The notes under the pieces: model-generated | Told to the model about the DNA's origin: nothing | The model's database searches: none | Seen by the model: only the letters and a program-made list of their open reading frames with translations | Source of the DNA: Actinomycetes bacterium | Lineage (GTDB): Bacteria; Actinomycetota; Actinomycetes; Propionibacteriales; Propionibacteriaceae | Assembly: GCA_009785885.1 (NCBI GenBank) | Contig: WQUE01000009.1 | Coordinates: 1 to 17,397 of the forward strand | Direction of reading: 5' to 3' | Length of the DNA: 17,397 nt | Program-made: the position numbers and the translations under genes | Shown: piece by piece, positions 7,068 through 14,263 of the stretch | Layout of the letters: every line of letters begins with the position of its first letter | How positions within the stretch are numbered: the first letter of the stretch is position 1

Positions 7068-7630
7068 TGACGGAAGCTCCGCAGGCGGCCCGGGGCGCGC
7101 CCGATGACGCGTCGCACGGGCCCCGCGCTGAATCGTCGTCCCGGTTGCCGTGGTGGGCGCTGGCCGGCGTGGCGTTGGCCGGGGTCGGGGTCGACCAGGC
7201 GTGCAAGCAGATCGCCTTGGCGCGGTTGGACCCTGCCCGGCCGGTCTCTCTGCTCGGCGGCCTGGTCCGGTTGGAGCTCACGCGTAACCCCGGCGCGGCC
7301 TTCAGCATGGGCGAGGGTGTCACCGTGGTGTTCGCGGTCGCCGCCATCCTGGCTCTCGCGGCGGTCGTGGTTTTCGTCGTGCCGCGCCTCACGAGCCGCC
7401 TGCAAGGTGTCGTCGTCGCGGTGCTGATGGCGGGGATCGCCGGCAACCTGGTGGACCGCCTGGTGCGCCCGCCACGGCCGTTCCACGGGTATGTCGTGGA
7501 CTTCATCGGCCTGCCGCATTTTGCGATCGTCAACGTCGCGGACATTTTCATCACGTGTGCCGCCGTGCTCATCGGAGTCCACCTGGTGTTCTTCGCGCCG
7601 CCCCGGCGGGCGGAGGAGACGCCGTCGTGA
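7067..7630 (+). CDS. lspA: Lipoprotein signal peptidase (signal peptidase II)
   Basis: Integral membrane aspartic peptidase that removes signal peptides of diacylglyceryl-modified prolipoproteins just before the lipobox Cys. It has 187 residues with four hydrophobic segments (about 29-46, 85-106, 113-131, 152-173). The family motifs are intact: NPGAAFS (74-80), AGNLVDR with catalytic D130, and NVADIFI with catalytic D159. The GTG at 7067 is chosen because it overlaps the upstream TAG by one base and has GGAAGAG (7052-7058) in range. It adds a hydrophilic N-terminal tail of about 27 residues rich in A, P, R and S, seen in other actinobacterial LspA. LpqB, encoded upstream, is a likely substrate. 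The last 4 nt overlap the rluD-family start. Confidence 0.95.
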   Translation: MTEAPQAARGAPDDASHGPRAESSSRLPWWALAGVALAGVGVDQACKQIALARLDPARPVSLLGGLVRLELTRNPGAAFSMGEGVTVVFAVAAILALAAVVVFVVPRLTSRLQGVVVAVLMAGIAGNLVDRLVRPPRPFHGYVVDFIGLPHFAIVNVADIFITCAAVLIGVHLVFFAPPRRAEETPS

Positions 7631-8547
7631 CCGCGTGGCTTGTGCCCGACGGCCTGGACGGCGAGCGGGTCGACGCGGCGGCGTCACGCATGACCGGGCT
7701 GACGCGTTCCCGCGTGGCGGACCTCATCGACGCCGGCCAGGTGAGGCTCGGCGGGGCGAACGTGGCGAAGGCGTCCCAGCGGGTGCGGGCCGGCGACCTG
7801 CTCGACGTCGACCTGGACGAGGCCGCCCGCCCGCCCGTGCGGGTGCAGCCGCGGCTGGCCGATGGGCTGCGGATCGTCCATCTGGACCCCGATATCGTCG
7901 TCGTCGACAAGCCGGCGGGCGTGGCCGCCCACCCGTCGCTCGGCTGGGACGGCCCGGACGTCCTGGGCCATCTCGCGGCGGCCGGCATCGGCGTGGCCAC
8001 CACCGGGGCCGACGAGCGGCAGGGCATCGTCCAGCGGCTGGACGTGGGCACGTCCGGGCTCATGGTGGTCGCCCGGGCGGAGGGGGCGTACTCCGTGCTG
8101 AAGCAGGCCTTCCGCGACCGCCGGGTGGACAAGGAGTACCAGGCGCTCGTGCAGGGGCGTCTCGACCCGCCCGCCGGGACGATCGAGGCACCCATCGGGC
8201 GCCATCCGGGCGCCGACTGGAAGTTCGCGGTCGTCGCGGGGGGACGTCCCAGCGTCACCCACTACGAGACGCTGGAGGCGTTCGCGCATGCCAGCCTGCT
8301 GCGTGTGCATCTGGAGACCGGCCGGACGCACCAGATCCGGGTGCACCTGTCGGCGCTGCACCATCCCTGCGCGGGCGACCCGCTGTACGGCGCCGACCCG
8401 GTGCTGGCGGCACGCCTCGGCCTGGAGCGGCAGTGGCTGCACGCGGTCCGCCTGGCGTTCATCCACCCGGGCACGGGGGAACCCTGCGAGTTCGCCTCGC
8501 CGCCGTCGCCCGATCTCGGGCACGCGCTGGACGTGCTGCGGCACTGA
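7627..8547 (+). CDS. Pseudouridine synthase, RluA/RluD family
   Basis: RNA-modifying enzyme that isomerises uridine to pseudouridine, most likely in 23S rRNA; the exact site cannot be read from sequence. It has 306 residues. The N-terminal S4 RNA-binding domain (about 13-62) contains SRVADLIDAGQVRLGG. The catalytic domain has VVVDKPAGVAAHPS, the signature QRLDVGTSGLMV with catalytic D139, and ETGRTHQIRVHLSALHHPCAGD downstream. The GTG at 7627 overlaps the lspA stop by 4 nt (GTGA) and follows GGAGGAG (7612-7618), which settles the start. An lspA-rluD pair is common in bacteria. No clear terminator is seen before gabD2, 47 nt downstream. Confidence 0.94.
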   Translation: MTAWLVPDGLDGERVDAAASRMTGLTRSRVADLIDAGQVRLGGANVAKASQRVRAGDLLDVDLDEAARPPVRVQPRLADGLRIVHLDPDIVVVDKPAGVAAHPSLGWDGPDVLGHLAAAGIGVATTGADERQGIVQRLDVGTSGLMVVARAEGAYSVLKQAFRDRRVDKEYQALVQGRLDPPAGTIEAPIGRHPGADWKFAVVAGGRPSVTHYETLEAFAHASLLRVHLETGRTHQIRVHLSALHHPCAGDPLYGADPVLAARLGLERQWLHAVRLAFIHPGTGEPCEFASPPSPDLGHALDVLRH

Positions 8548-8581
8548 CCTGGACCTGGCCGGGCGCACCACGCCGGGCGGC

Positions 8582-8593
8582 GCACAATGGTGC
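8582..8593 (+). promoter_or_regulatory. Candidate leaderless -10 region of gabD2 within a small palindrome
   Basis: CACAAT (8583-8588) ends six bases before the gabD2 ATG, the spacing expected if transcription starts at the start codon itself. No Shine-Dalgarno is present. The box lies in GCAC-AATG-GTGC (8582-8593), a perfect 4-bp inverted repeat. No good -35 was found. Confidence 0.4.
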
Positions 8594-8594
8594 C

Positions 8595-10235
8595 ATGGCC
8601 CCGACATCCGCGTCCCCGACCCAGGCCGACGACCTGCGCCGCCAGGGCATCGACCCGGCCCGCCTGGCCGGGCTGGTGACACTCGCCGCGCCGCGCGAGA
8701 CGCGGACGGTCCACTCGCCGCTCGACGGGTCGGCCCTCGGGGACGTCCCCGTGGGCACACCGGACGACGTGGCCCTCGCGGCCCGGATCGCCCGGGCCGC
8801 TCAGCCCGCCTGGGCCGCCACGCCGCTGGCACGGCGGTGTTCGATCGCCTCGCGGTTCCGCGATCTGGTCCTGTCGCGCCAGGCCAAGCTGCTGGCGGTC
8901 ATGCACGCCGAGAACGGCAAGTCGCGGCTCAACGCTTTCGAGGAGCTCCTGGACACCGCCCTGACGGCGGGCTACTACGCGACGAACGCCGAACGTCACC
9001 TCGCCCCACACCGGCGCAGCGGGGCGATCCCCGGCCTGACGACGGCGTACGAGACGTGGCAGCCGAAGGGCGTCGTCGGGATCATCTCGCCGTGGAACTA
9101 CCCGCTGACGCTGGCCGCCTCGGACGCGATCCCGGCGCTGCTCGCGGGGAACGCCGTCGTGCTGAAACCGGATTCGGCGACGCCGTTCACGGCGCTCGCC
9201 GCGCTCGACCTGCTGCGCCAGGCCGGTTTGCCGCACGACGTGATGCAGATCGTCACCGGCCCGGGCGCCTCGCTCGGCACGCCACTGATCGATGCCGTGG
9301 ACTACCTGATGTTCACCGGGTCCACCGCCACCGGACGTGTCGTCGCCGCCCAGTGCGCCGAGCGGCTGATCGGCTGTTCGGCAGAGCTCGGCGGCAAGAA
9401 CCCGATGCTCGTGCTGGAGGACGCCGATCTCGACGTGACCGTCGAGGGCGCCGTCCAGGCGTGCTTCAGCACGACCGGCCAGCTGTGCGTCAGCGTCGAA
9501 CGGATCTACGTGCACGTGAGCCTGTACGACACGTTCTGTCGGCGCTTCGCGGAACGGACCCGCCGCATCGTCCTCGGTCGTGGCGCCGGGTGGGGTGTCG
9601 ATCTGGGGCCGCTGCACGACCAGGCCCAGTTCGACAAGGTGGTCGCGCACGTCGACGACGCCGTCGCGAAGGGGGCGACGGTGCTGGCCGGTGGCCGCCC
9701 GCGGCCCGATCTCGGGGCGTTCTTCTACGAGCCGACCGTGTTGGTCGGCGTCACCGAACCCATGACCGCCCACCGGACGGAGACGTTCGGCCCGGTCGTC
9801 GCGGTGTATCCGGTCGCCGACGACGCCGCCGCGATCGCGGCCGCGAACGACACGGCGTACGGCCTGAACGCCAGCGTGTGGTCGGCCGATCCGGCGCACG
9901 CGCTGGCCGTGGCGGCCCGGCTGCGCGCCGGCACGGTGAACATCAACGAGGGCTACGCCGCCGCCTGGGCCAGTCACGACGCCCCGATGGGTGGCATGGG
10001 CATCTCCGGCATGGGACGCCGGCACGGGGCCGAGGGCATCCGGAAGTACACCGAGCCGCAGACGATCGCCGCGCAGCGGGGCCTGCCGCTGGGCCCGCCG
10101 GGGGGCGTGCCCCGGGCCGGCTACGCCGCCACGATGACGCTGGGCGGCCGCGTGCTGCATCGCCTGCCCTTGTCGCGGCCCGCCGCCTGGCTGCGCCCCC
10201 TGGTCGACCGCCGGGCGGCGTTCCTGGGCCGCTAG
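8595..10235 (+). CDS. gabD2: Succinic semialdehyde dehydrogenase, GabD2 type (aldehyde dehydrogenase family)
   Basis: Oxidises succinic semialdehyde to succinate with NAD(P)+, linking GABA breakdown or 2-oxoglutarate decarboxylation to the TCA cycle; the substrate is inferred from close resemblance to mycobacterial GabD2. It has 546 residues. The aldehyde dehydrogenase core is complete: SPWNYP with N168, VLKPDS with K191, AELGGKNPM with general base E264, and TTGQLCVSVERIYV with nucleophile C298. The 34-residue E-to-C spacing is standard. APMGGMGISGMGRRHG and KYTEPQTIA close the core. About 60 further residues form a proline/arginine-rich C-terminal tail. The ATG at 8595 is chosen because the family starts near here; it has no Shine-Dalgarno and may be leaderless. 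An upstream in-frame extension overlaps rluD and is spurious. Confidence 0.92.
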   Translation: MAPTSASPTQADDLRRQGIDPARLAGLVTLAAPRETRTVHSPLDGSALGDVPVGTPDDVALAARIARAAQPAWAATPLARRCSIASRFRDLVLSRQAKLLAVMHAENGKSRLNAFEELLDTALTAGYYATNAERHLAPHRRSGAIPGLTTAYETWQPKGVVGIISPWNYPLTLAASDAIPALLAGNAVVLKPDSATPFTALAALDLLRQAGLPHDVMQIVTGPGASLGTPLIDAVDYLMFTGSTATGRVVAAQCAERLIGCSAELGGKNPMLVLEDADLDVTVEGAVQACFSTTGQLCVSVERIYVHVSLYDTFCRRFAERTRRIVLGRGAGWGVDLGPLHDQAQFDKVVAHVDDAVAKGATVLAGGRPRPDLGAFFYEPTVLVGVTEPMTAHRTETFGPVVAVYPVADDAAAIAAANDTAYGLNASVWSADPAHALAVAARLRAGTVNINEGYAAAWASHDAPMGGMGISGMGRRHGAEGIRKYTEPQTIAAQRGLPLGPPGGVPRAGYAATMTLGGRVLHRLPLSRPAAWLRPLVDRRAAFLGR

Positions 10236-10323
10236 CGGGTCCTCCGCATCCGGCACGCTCCCGGCCGGGCCGGCGACCGGGTGTAGGCCACGGCGCGTCG
10301 GGACGCGGTCTCGGCGTGCGGGC

Positions 10324-10342
10324 GTGTGCGAGAATGACACAC
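10324..10342 (+). promoter_or_regulatory. Candidate leaderless -10 region of the AI-2E-family gene within an inverted repeat
   Basis: GAGAAT (10330-10335) lies 7 nt before the ATG at 10343, with no Shine-Dalgarno. The arms GTGTG (10324-10328) and CACAC (10338-10342) form a perfect 5-bp inverted repeat around it with a 9-nt spacer. The rest of the 107-nt gap (10236-10342) is GC-rich and shows no other clear signal. Confidence 0.35.
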
Positions 10343-11452
10343 ATGTCTCAGACGGAGGAAGCCATCGAGTCCGGCGCCAAGCGGACCGGCCTGCCCGAGT
10401 ACGTCGTCGTCATGCTCGGCATCGCCGCCACCGTCGCGGCGCTTGTGCTGATGCGCGAGTTCAGCGGGGTCGTGGGACCGGTCTTCCTTGCGCTGAACCT
10501 GATCATTGCGGCGTACCCGATCCACCGCTGGCTCGTGGGCAAGGGCACACCCGCGTGGCTCGCCGCGGCCGTGATGGCGCTGACGGTCGTCGTCCTGCTG
10601 CTGCTCGCCGTCTGGTCGATGGCGTGGACCGTCAACGCGCTCGTCAACGAACTGACCAAGCCCCGGTACACCGCGCAGTACCAGACGATCTATCACGGCA
10701 TCACCACATTCCTCGCGGGGTTCAACATCAACCTGGACAACGTCGGCCTGAACGAGGTCGTCACGACGATCAACCCGAGCACCATCACGGGGGCGATCAC
10801 GACGATCCTGTCGCAGACCTCCAGTATCCTCGGCGTGGTCGCGGTCATCGTGCTCACGATGGTGTTCCTGGCGATGGACGGGCCGAGCATCGACTCCCGG
10901 CTCCGCATCGTCGGCCTCGTGAACACGCGCGTCGGCCGGGCGATCGGCGATTTCACCCGGGGGGTCCGGCGCTACTGGGTTGTGACCACGGTGTTCGGCC
11001 TCATCGTGGCGGTCCTTGACGGGGTGGCTCTGGTGATCATGCACGTCCCCTTGGCGCTCGCCTGGGCCGTCCTGAGCTTCCTGACGAACTACATCCCTAA
11101 CGTCGGGTTCTTCATCGGCCTGGTCCCGCCGGCGCTGCTCGCGCTGTTCACCGGCGGGTGGCAGCTCGCGCTGGCGGTCGTCATCGTGTACGCGGTGCTG
11201 AACGTGATCATCCAGTCGGTGATCCAGCCCCGTTTCACGGGCGAGTCGGTGGGGGTGAGCGTCACGGTGTCGTTCCTGTCCCTGCTGCTGTGGGGGTTCG
11301 TGCTCGGCCCGCTGGGCACGCTGTTGGCGCTGCCGATGACGCTCCTGGCCAAGGCCTTGCTGGTCGACGCCGACCCGAAGGCGCGCTGGGTCGCCGCGCT
11401 GATATCCAGCCGTCCGGCCGAGGTCCTCGAACCTGAGGCGTCGGACGGGTAA
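10343..11452 (+). CDS. AI-2E family transporter (UPF0118 membrane permease)
   Basis: Polytopic membrane protein of the AI-2E (UPF0118) superfamily. Members include putative autoinducer-2 exporters and Na+/H+ antiporters, so the substrate here is unknown. It has 369 residues with about eight hydrophobic segments. Three are N-terminal (about 20-37, 42-60, 71-95), then comes a soluble loop (about 100-155), then a C-terminal bundle (about 160-177, 211-233, 236-256, 258-292, 305-335). Family signatures are NYIPNVGFFIGLVPPALLAL (249-268) and LWGFVLGPLGTLLALP (316-331). The ATG at 10343 is preferred; an ATG at 10334 would add three residues (MTH). Nothing in the neighbours ties it to quorum sensing. 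A hairpin follows it, so it may be monocistronic. Confidence 0.88.
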   Translation: MSQTEEAIESGAKRTGLPEYVVVMLGIAATVAALVLMREFSGVVGPVFLALNLIIAAYPIHRWLVGKGTPAWLAAAVMALTVVVLLLLAVWSMAWTVNALVNELTKPRYTAQYQTIYHGITTFLAGFNINLDNVGLNEVVTTINPSTITGAITTILSQTSSILGVVAVIVLTMVFLAMDGPSIDSRLRIVGLVNTRVGRAIGDFTRGVRRYWVVTTVFGLIVAVLDGVALVIMHVPLALAWAVLSFLTNYIPNVGFFIGLVPPALLALFTGGWQLALAVVIVYAVLNVIIQSVIQPRFTGESVGVSVTVSFLSLLLWGFVLGPLGTLLALPMTLLAKALLVDADPKARWVAALISSRPAEVLEPEASDG

Positions 11453-11475
11453 CGGTGCGGATTCGGCTGCGCACG

Positions 11476-11500
11476 AACCACCCCCGGGGGCGGTTTCGGT
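11476..11500 (+). terminator. Probable terminator between the AI-2E gene and clpP1
   Basis: AACC (11476-11479) pairs with GGTT (11492-11495), and CCCCC (11481-11485) with GGGGG (11486-11490), with one A/C mismatch between them. TCGGTTT follows. The inner stem must open slightly to form a loop. It is the only hairpin in the 79-nt gap and would end the upstream transcript. Confidence 0.45.
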
Positions 11501-11517
11501 TTGCCCTGGCGACGGGG

Positions 11518-11523
11518 TAGGTT
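11518..11523 (+). promoter_or_regulatory. Candidate -10 box of the clpP1P2 promoter
   Basis: TAGGTT fits TAnnnT and ends 8 nt before the GTG at 11532. No Shine-Dalgarno precedes any of the three possible starts, so the clpP1 transcript may be leaderless. I saw no clear ClgR-type palindrome (CGC-N5-GCG) in this gap. Confidence 0.35.
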
Positions 11524-11531
11524 CATACGAC

Positions 11532-12167
11532 GTGATGACCATGGACTCAACCCCGCACCCGCGCCTCGCCGGGGGCCCGACGCCGGTCCCGGCCGGCAGC
11601 CTGACGGACAGCGTCTACTCGTCGCTGCTGGCCAACCGGATCATCTTCTTGGGCTCCGAGGTGAAGGACGACAACGCCAACGCGATCTGCGCCCAGATGC
11701 TGCTCCTGAACGCCGAGGACCCGAAGAAGGACATCTACCTGTACATCAACTCGCCCGGCGGTTCGATCGACGCCGGCATGGCGATCTACGACACCATGCA
11801 GTGGATCAGCAACGACGTCGCCACGGTCGCGATGGGCCTGGCCGCATCGATGGGACAGTTCCTGCTGTCGGCCGGCGCACGCGGCAAGCGGTTCGCCCTG
11901 CCGCACGCGCGAATCCTCATGCACCAGCCGTCCGGTGGGCTGGGCGGCACCGCCTCGGACATCCGCATCCAGGCGGAGCAGAGCCTGCGCCTGAAGCGCA
12001 CCATGGCCGAACTGACCGCGGAGCACACGGGCCGGCCCGTCGAGCAGATCGAGGCGGACTCCGACCGCGACCGCTGGTTCACGGCCGAGGAGGCCCTCGA
12101 GTACGGCTTCATCGACTACGTGTACGAGCGCGCCGCGCAGATCACGACAGGAGGACCCAACCAGTGA
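11532..12167 (+). CDS. clpP1: ATP-dependent Clp protease proteolytic subunit ClpP1
   Basis: Serine peptidase subunit that forms a barrel with ClpP2 and degrades proteins unfolded by ClpX or ClpC. It has 211 residues from the GTG at 11532; starts at 11535 and 11541 (ATG) are also possible and differ by at most three residues. The catalytic triad is S106 in GLAASMGQ, H131 in MHQPSGG and D180 in DSDRDRWF, each offset by nine from E. coli ClpP. YINSPGGSIDAGMAIYDTM forms the substrate strand region. The first ~22 residues probably include a removable propeptide. It is translationally coupled to clpP2 by a 4-nt overlap. In actinobacteria with paired ClpPs, active peptidase needs both. Confidence 0.95.
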   Translation: MMTMDSTPHPRLAGGPTPVPAGSLTDSVYSSLLANRIIFLGSEVKDDNANAICAQMLLLNAEDPKKDIYLYINSPGGSIDAGMAIYDTMQWISNDVATVAMGLAASMGQFLLSAGARGKRFALPHARILMHQPSGGLGGTASDIRIQAEQSLRLKRTMAELTAEHTGRPVEQIEADSDRDRWFTAEEALEYGFIDYVYERAAQITTGGPNQ

Positions 12168-12823
12168 TCCCCGACATTTCCCGCCCGCACGGTTCCGCCC
12201 CACTGCCGCCGCGCATGGACTACTACATCCCGCAGTGGGAGGAGCGCACATCGTACGGGGTGCGCCGCGTCGACCCGTACACGAAGCTGTTCGAGGACCG
12301 CATCATCTTCCTCGGCACGCCGATCAGCGACGACATCGCGAACGCCGTGATGGCGCAGCTGTTGTGCCTGGAGTCCATGGATCCCGAGCGTCAGATCACG
12401 ATCTACATCAACTCGCCAGGTGGCTCGTTCACCGCGCTGACGGCCGTGTACGACACGATGCGGTTCATCAAGCCGGACGTGCAGACCGTGTGCCTCGGGC
12501 AGGCCGCCTCGGCGGCGGCCGTGCTGCTCGCCGCCGGGACGAAGGGCAAGCGCCTGGCGCTGCCGAACAGCACCATCCTGATCCACCAGCCCGCGATCAG
12601 CGGCGAGGGGTCGTACGGGCAGTCGAGCGACCTGGAGATCCAGGCGCGCGAGATCATGCGCATCCGCGACCTGATGGAGCAGATGATCGCGGACAACACG
12701 GGGCAGCCGAAGGAGAAGGTCAGCCGCGACGTGGAGCGGGACAAGTACCTGACGGCGGCCGAGGCCGTCGAGTACGGGATCGTCGACGAGATCCTCCCGT
12801 CGCGTAAGGGACTCAACCCCTGA
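12164..12823 (+). CDS. clpP2: ATP-dependent Clp protease proteolytic subunit ClpP2
   Basis: Second ClpP subunit, expected to form the hetero-tetradecamer with ClpP1. It has 219 residues. The triad is S116 in GQAASAAAVLL, H141 in IHQPAISGEG and D193 in VERDKYLT. Relative to ClpP1 there are extra residues after the catalytic His (ISGEGSYGQ), a ClpP2-type handle variation. The N-terminal tail of about 30 residues, including PPRMDYYIPQWEERT, resembles actinobacterial ClpP2 propeptides. The GTG at 12164 overlaps the clpP1 TGA (GTGA) and has AGGAGG (12149-12154) upstream, so the start is firm. clpX follows after 123 nt that include a hairpin. Confidence 0.95.
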   Translation: MIPDISRPHGSAPLPPRMDYYIPQWEERTSYGVRRVDPYTKLFEDRIIFLGTPISDDIANAVMAQLLCLESMDPERQITIYINSPGGSFTALTAVYDTMRFIKPDVQTVCLGQAASAAAVLLAAGTKGKRLALPNSTILIHQPAISGEGSYGQSSDLEIQAREIMRIRDLMEQMIADNTGQPKEKVSRDVERDKYLTAAEAVEYGIVDEILPSRKGLNP

Positions 12824-12896
12824 TCGAGACACGCCGGGTGCGCTCATGGCGATGGGCGCGGAAAAGTCGGCACCGGGTGGCATGGTGGAGGTATCG

Positions 12897-12916
12897 CCCG
12901 CCGAGGACGCGGCGGG
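12897..12916 (+). promoter_or_regulatory. Hairpin in the clpX leader
   Basis: CCCGCCG (12897-12903) and CGGCGGG (12910-12916) are perfect arms around the loop AGGACG. There is no T-run. It sits 14 nt before the clpX ribosome site GGAAGG (12931-12936). It could stabilise a processed clpX mRNA or tune read-through from clpP2; the function is inference. Confidence 0.4.
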
Positions 12917-12946
12917 TGCGAGGGTCGGAAGGAAGGCGAGAATCCG

Positions 12947-14236
12947 ATGGCACGGCTGGGGGAGAGCAGCGAACTCTTCAAGTGCTCGTTCTGTGGCAAG
13001 AGCCAGAAGCAGGTGCGCAAGCTCATCGCGGGTCCCGGCGTGTACATCTGCGACGAGTGCATCGACCTGTGCAACGAGATCATCGACGAGGAGTTCAACG
13101 GCACCCAGGCGTCGGATGCCGGTCATGACCTGCCGAAGCCGGCCGAGATCCACGCGTTCCTCGATCAGTACATCATCGGCCAGGACGCCGCGAAGAAGGC
13201 GTTGGCCGTCGCCGTCTACAACCACTACAAGCGGGTCCAGGCGTCGTCCGACGAGACCGGCACGTCGCGGCGCGGCGAGGCGGTCGAGGAGGTCGAGGTC
13301 GCGAAGAGCAACATCTTGCTCATCGGCCCGACCGGCTGCGGAAAGACGTACCTCGCCCAGACGCTCGCGCGCATGCTCAACGTGCCGTTCGCGATGGCGG
13401 ACGCGACGGCGCTGACCGAGGCAGGCTACGTCGGGGAGGATGTGGAGAACATCCTGCTGAAGCTGATCCAGGCCGCCGACAACGACATCAAGCGGGCCGA
13501 GACCGGCATCATCTACATCGACGAGATCGACAAGGTGGCGCGCCGCGCCGACAATCCGTCGATCACGCGGGACGTGTCGGGCGAAGGCGTGCAGCAGGCG
13601 CTGCTGAAGATCCTGGAGGGCACGGTCGCGTCCGTGCCGCCGCACGGTGGGCGCAAGCACCCGCACCAGGAGTACCTGCAGATCGACACGACGAACGTGC
13701 TGTTCATCGTCGGCGGGGCGTTCGCCGGTCTGGACGAGATCATTCGCAAGCGCCTCGGCGCCCACTCGATCGGGTTCAGCGTCGAGGCGGCGGTGGGCAA
13801 GGGGACGACGGCGGACGATCCGCTGCAGGACGTCGCCCCGGAGGACCTGCAGGCGTTCGGGCTGATCCCCGAGTTCGTCGGCCGGCTGCCGGTCGTCGCG
13901 ACCGTGCCGCAGTTGGACGAGATGGCGCTGCGACGCATCCTCGTCGAGCCGCGCAACGCGCTCATCAAGCAGTTCCACAAGCTGTTCGAGTTGGACGGCG
14001 TGCAGCTGGAGATCACCGACGAGGCGGTCGCGGTCGTCGCCGCCCAGGCGATGCGGCGCGGGGCCGGGGCGCGCGGGTTGCGCGCGATCCTGGAGGGGAC
14101 GCTGCTCGACGTGATGTACGACGTGCCCAGCCACGACGAGGTCAGCCGTGTCGTGATCACCGCGGCGGCGGTCCGGGGCGAGCAGCCGCCGACGTACGTG
14201 CTGCGTGGCGAGGCCTCCCAGTCCCAGGCGGCTTAA
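12947..14236 (+). CDS. clpX: ATP-dependent Clp protease ATP-binding subunit ClpX
   Basis: Hexameric AAA+ unfoldase that recognises tagged proteins, including tmRNA-tagged ones, and threads them into ClpP1P2. It has 429 residues, the normal length. The N-terminal zinc-binding domain has C13, C16, C35 and C38. Walker A is GPTGCGKT (127-134) and Walker B is IIYIDEID (188-195). The pore loop GYVGEDV, the RKH loop (236-238) and the sensor region are present. The ClpP-docking tripeptide is I275-G276-F277, in HSIGFS, and RGAGARGLRAI is sensor 2. The ATG at 12947 follows GGAAGGAAGG. The order clpP1-clpP2-clpX is typical for actinobacteria. tmRNA lies at the left edge of the window. Confidence 0.97.
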   Translation: MARLGESSELFKCSFCGKSQKQVRKLIAGPGVYICDECIDLCNEIIDEEFNGTQASDAGHDLPKPAEIHAFLDQYIIGQDAAKKALAVAVYNHYKRVQASSDETGTSRRGEAVEEVEVAKSNILLIGPTGCGKTYLAQTLARMLNVPFAMADATALTEAGYVGEDVENILLKLIQAADNDIKRAETGIIYIDEIDKVARRADNPSITRDVSGEGVQQALLKILEGTVASVPPHGGRKHPHQEYLQIDTTNVLFIVGGAFAGLDEIIRKRLGAHSIGFSVEAAVGKGTTADDPLQDVAPEDLQAFGLIPEFVGRLPVVATVPQLDEMALRRILVEPRNALIKQFHKLFELDGVQLEITDEAVAVVAAQAMRRGAGARGLRAILEGTLLDVMYDVPSHDEVSRVVITAAAVRGEQPPTYVLRGEASQSQAA

Positions 14237-14243
14237 CCCACCT

Positions 14244-14263
14244 CGACCGACTAACCTGGTCGG
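14244..14263 (+). promoter_or_regulatory. Candidate leaderless -10 region of the Tricorn gene within an inverted repeat
   Basis: TAACCT (14252-14257) is a good TAnnnT box and ends exactly six bases before the GTG at 14264, with no Shine-Dalgarno. The arms CGACC (14244-14248) and GGTCG (14258-14262) frame it with a 9-nt spacer, the same geometry as before the AI-2E gene. A -35 is not evident; the clpX stop lies just upstream. Confidence 0.45.

Noticed and set aside
7491..8594. Open frame fused in frame ahead of gabD2
   Set aside because: It is a shadow of lspA and the rluD-type gene, rich in R, G and P; the aldehyde dehydrogenase begins at 8595.
8288..10342. Open frame fused in frame ahead of the AI-2E-family gene
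   Set aside because: It is a shadow of gabD2; transporter homology begins only near 10343.
10343..11452. Quorum-sensing exporter function for the AI-2E-family protein
   Set aside because: The family name is historical; no luxS or lsr-type gene is nearby and other members are ion antiporters, so no substrate is assigned.
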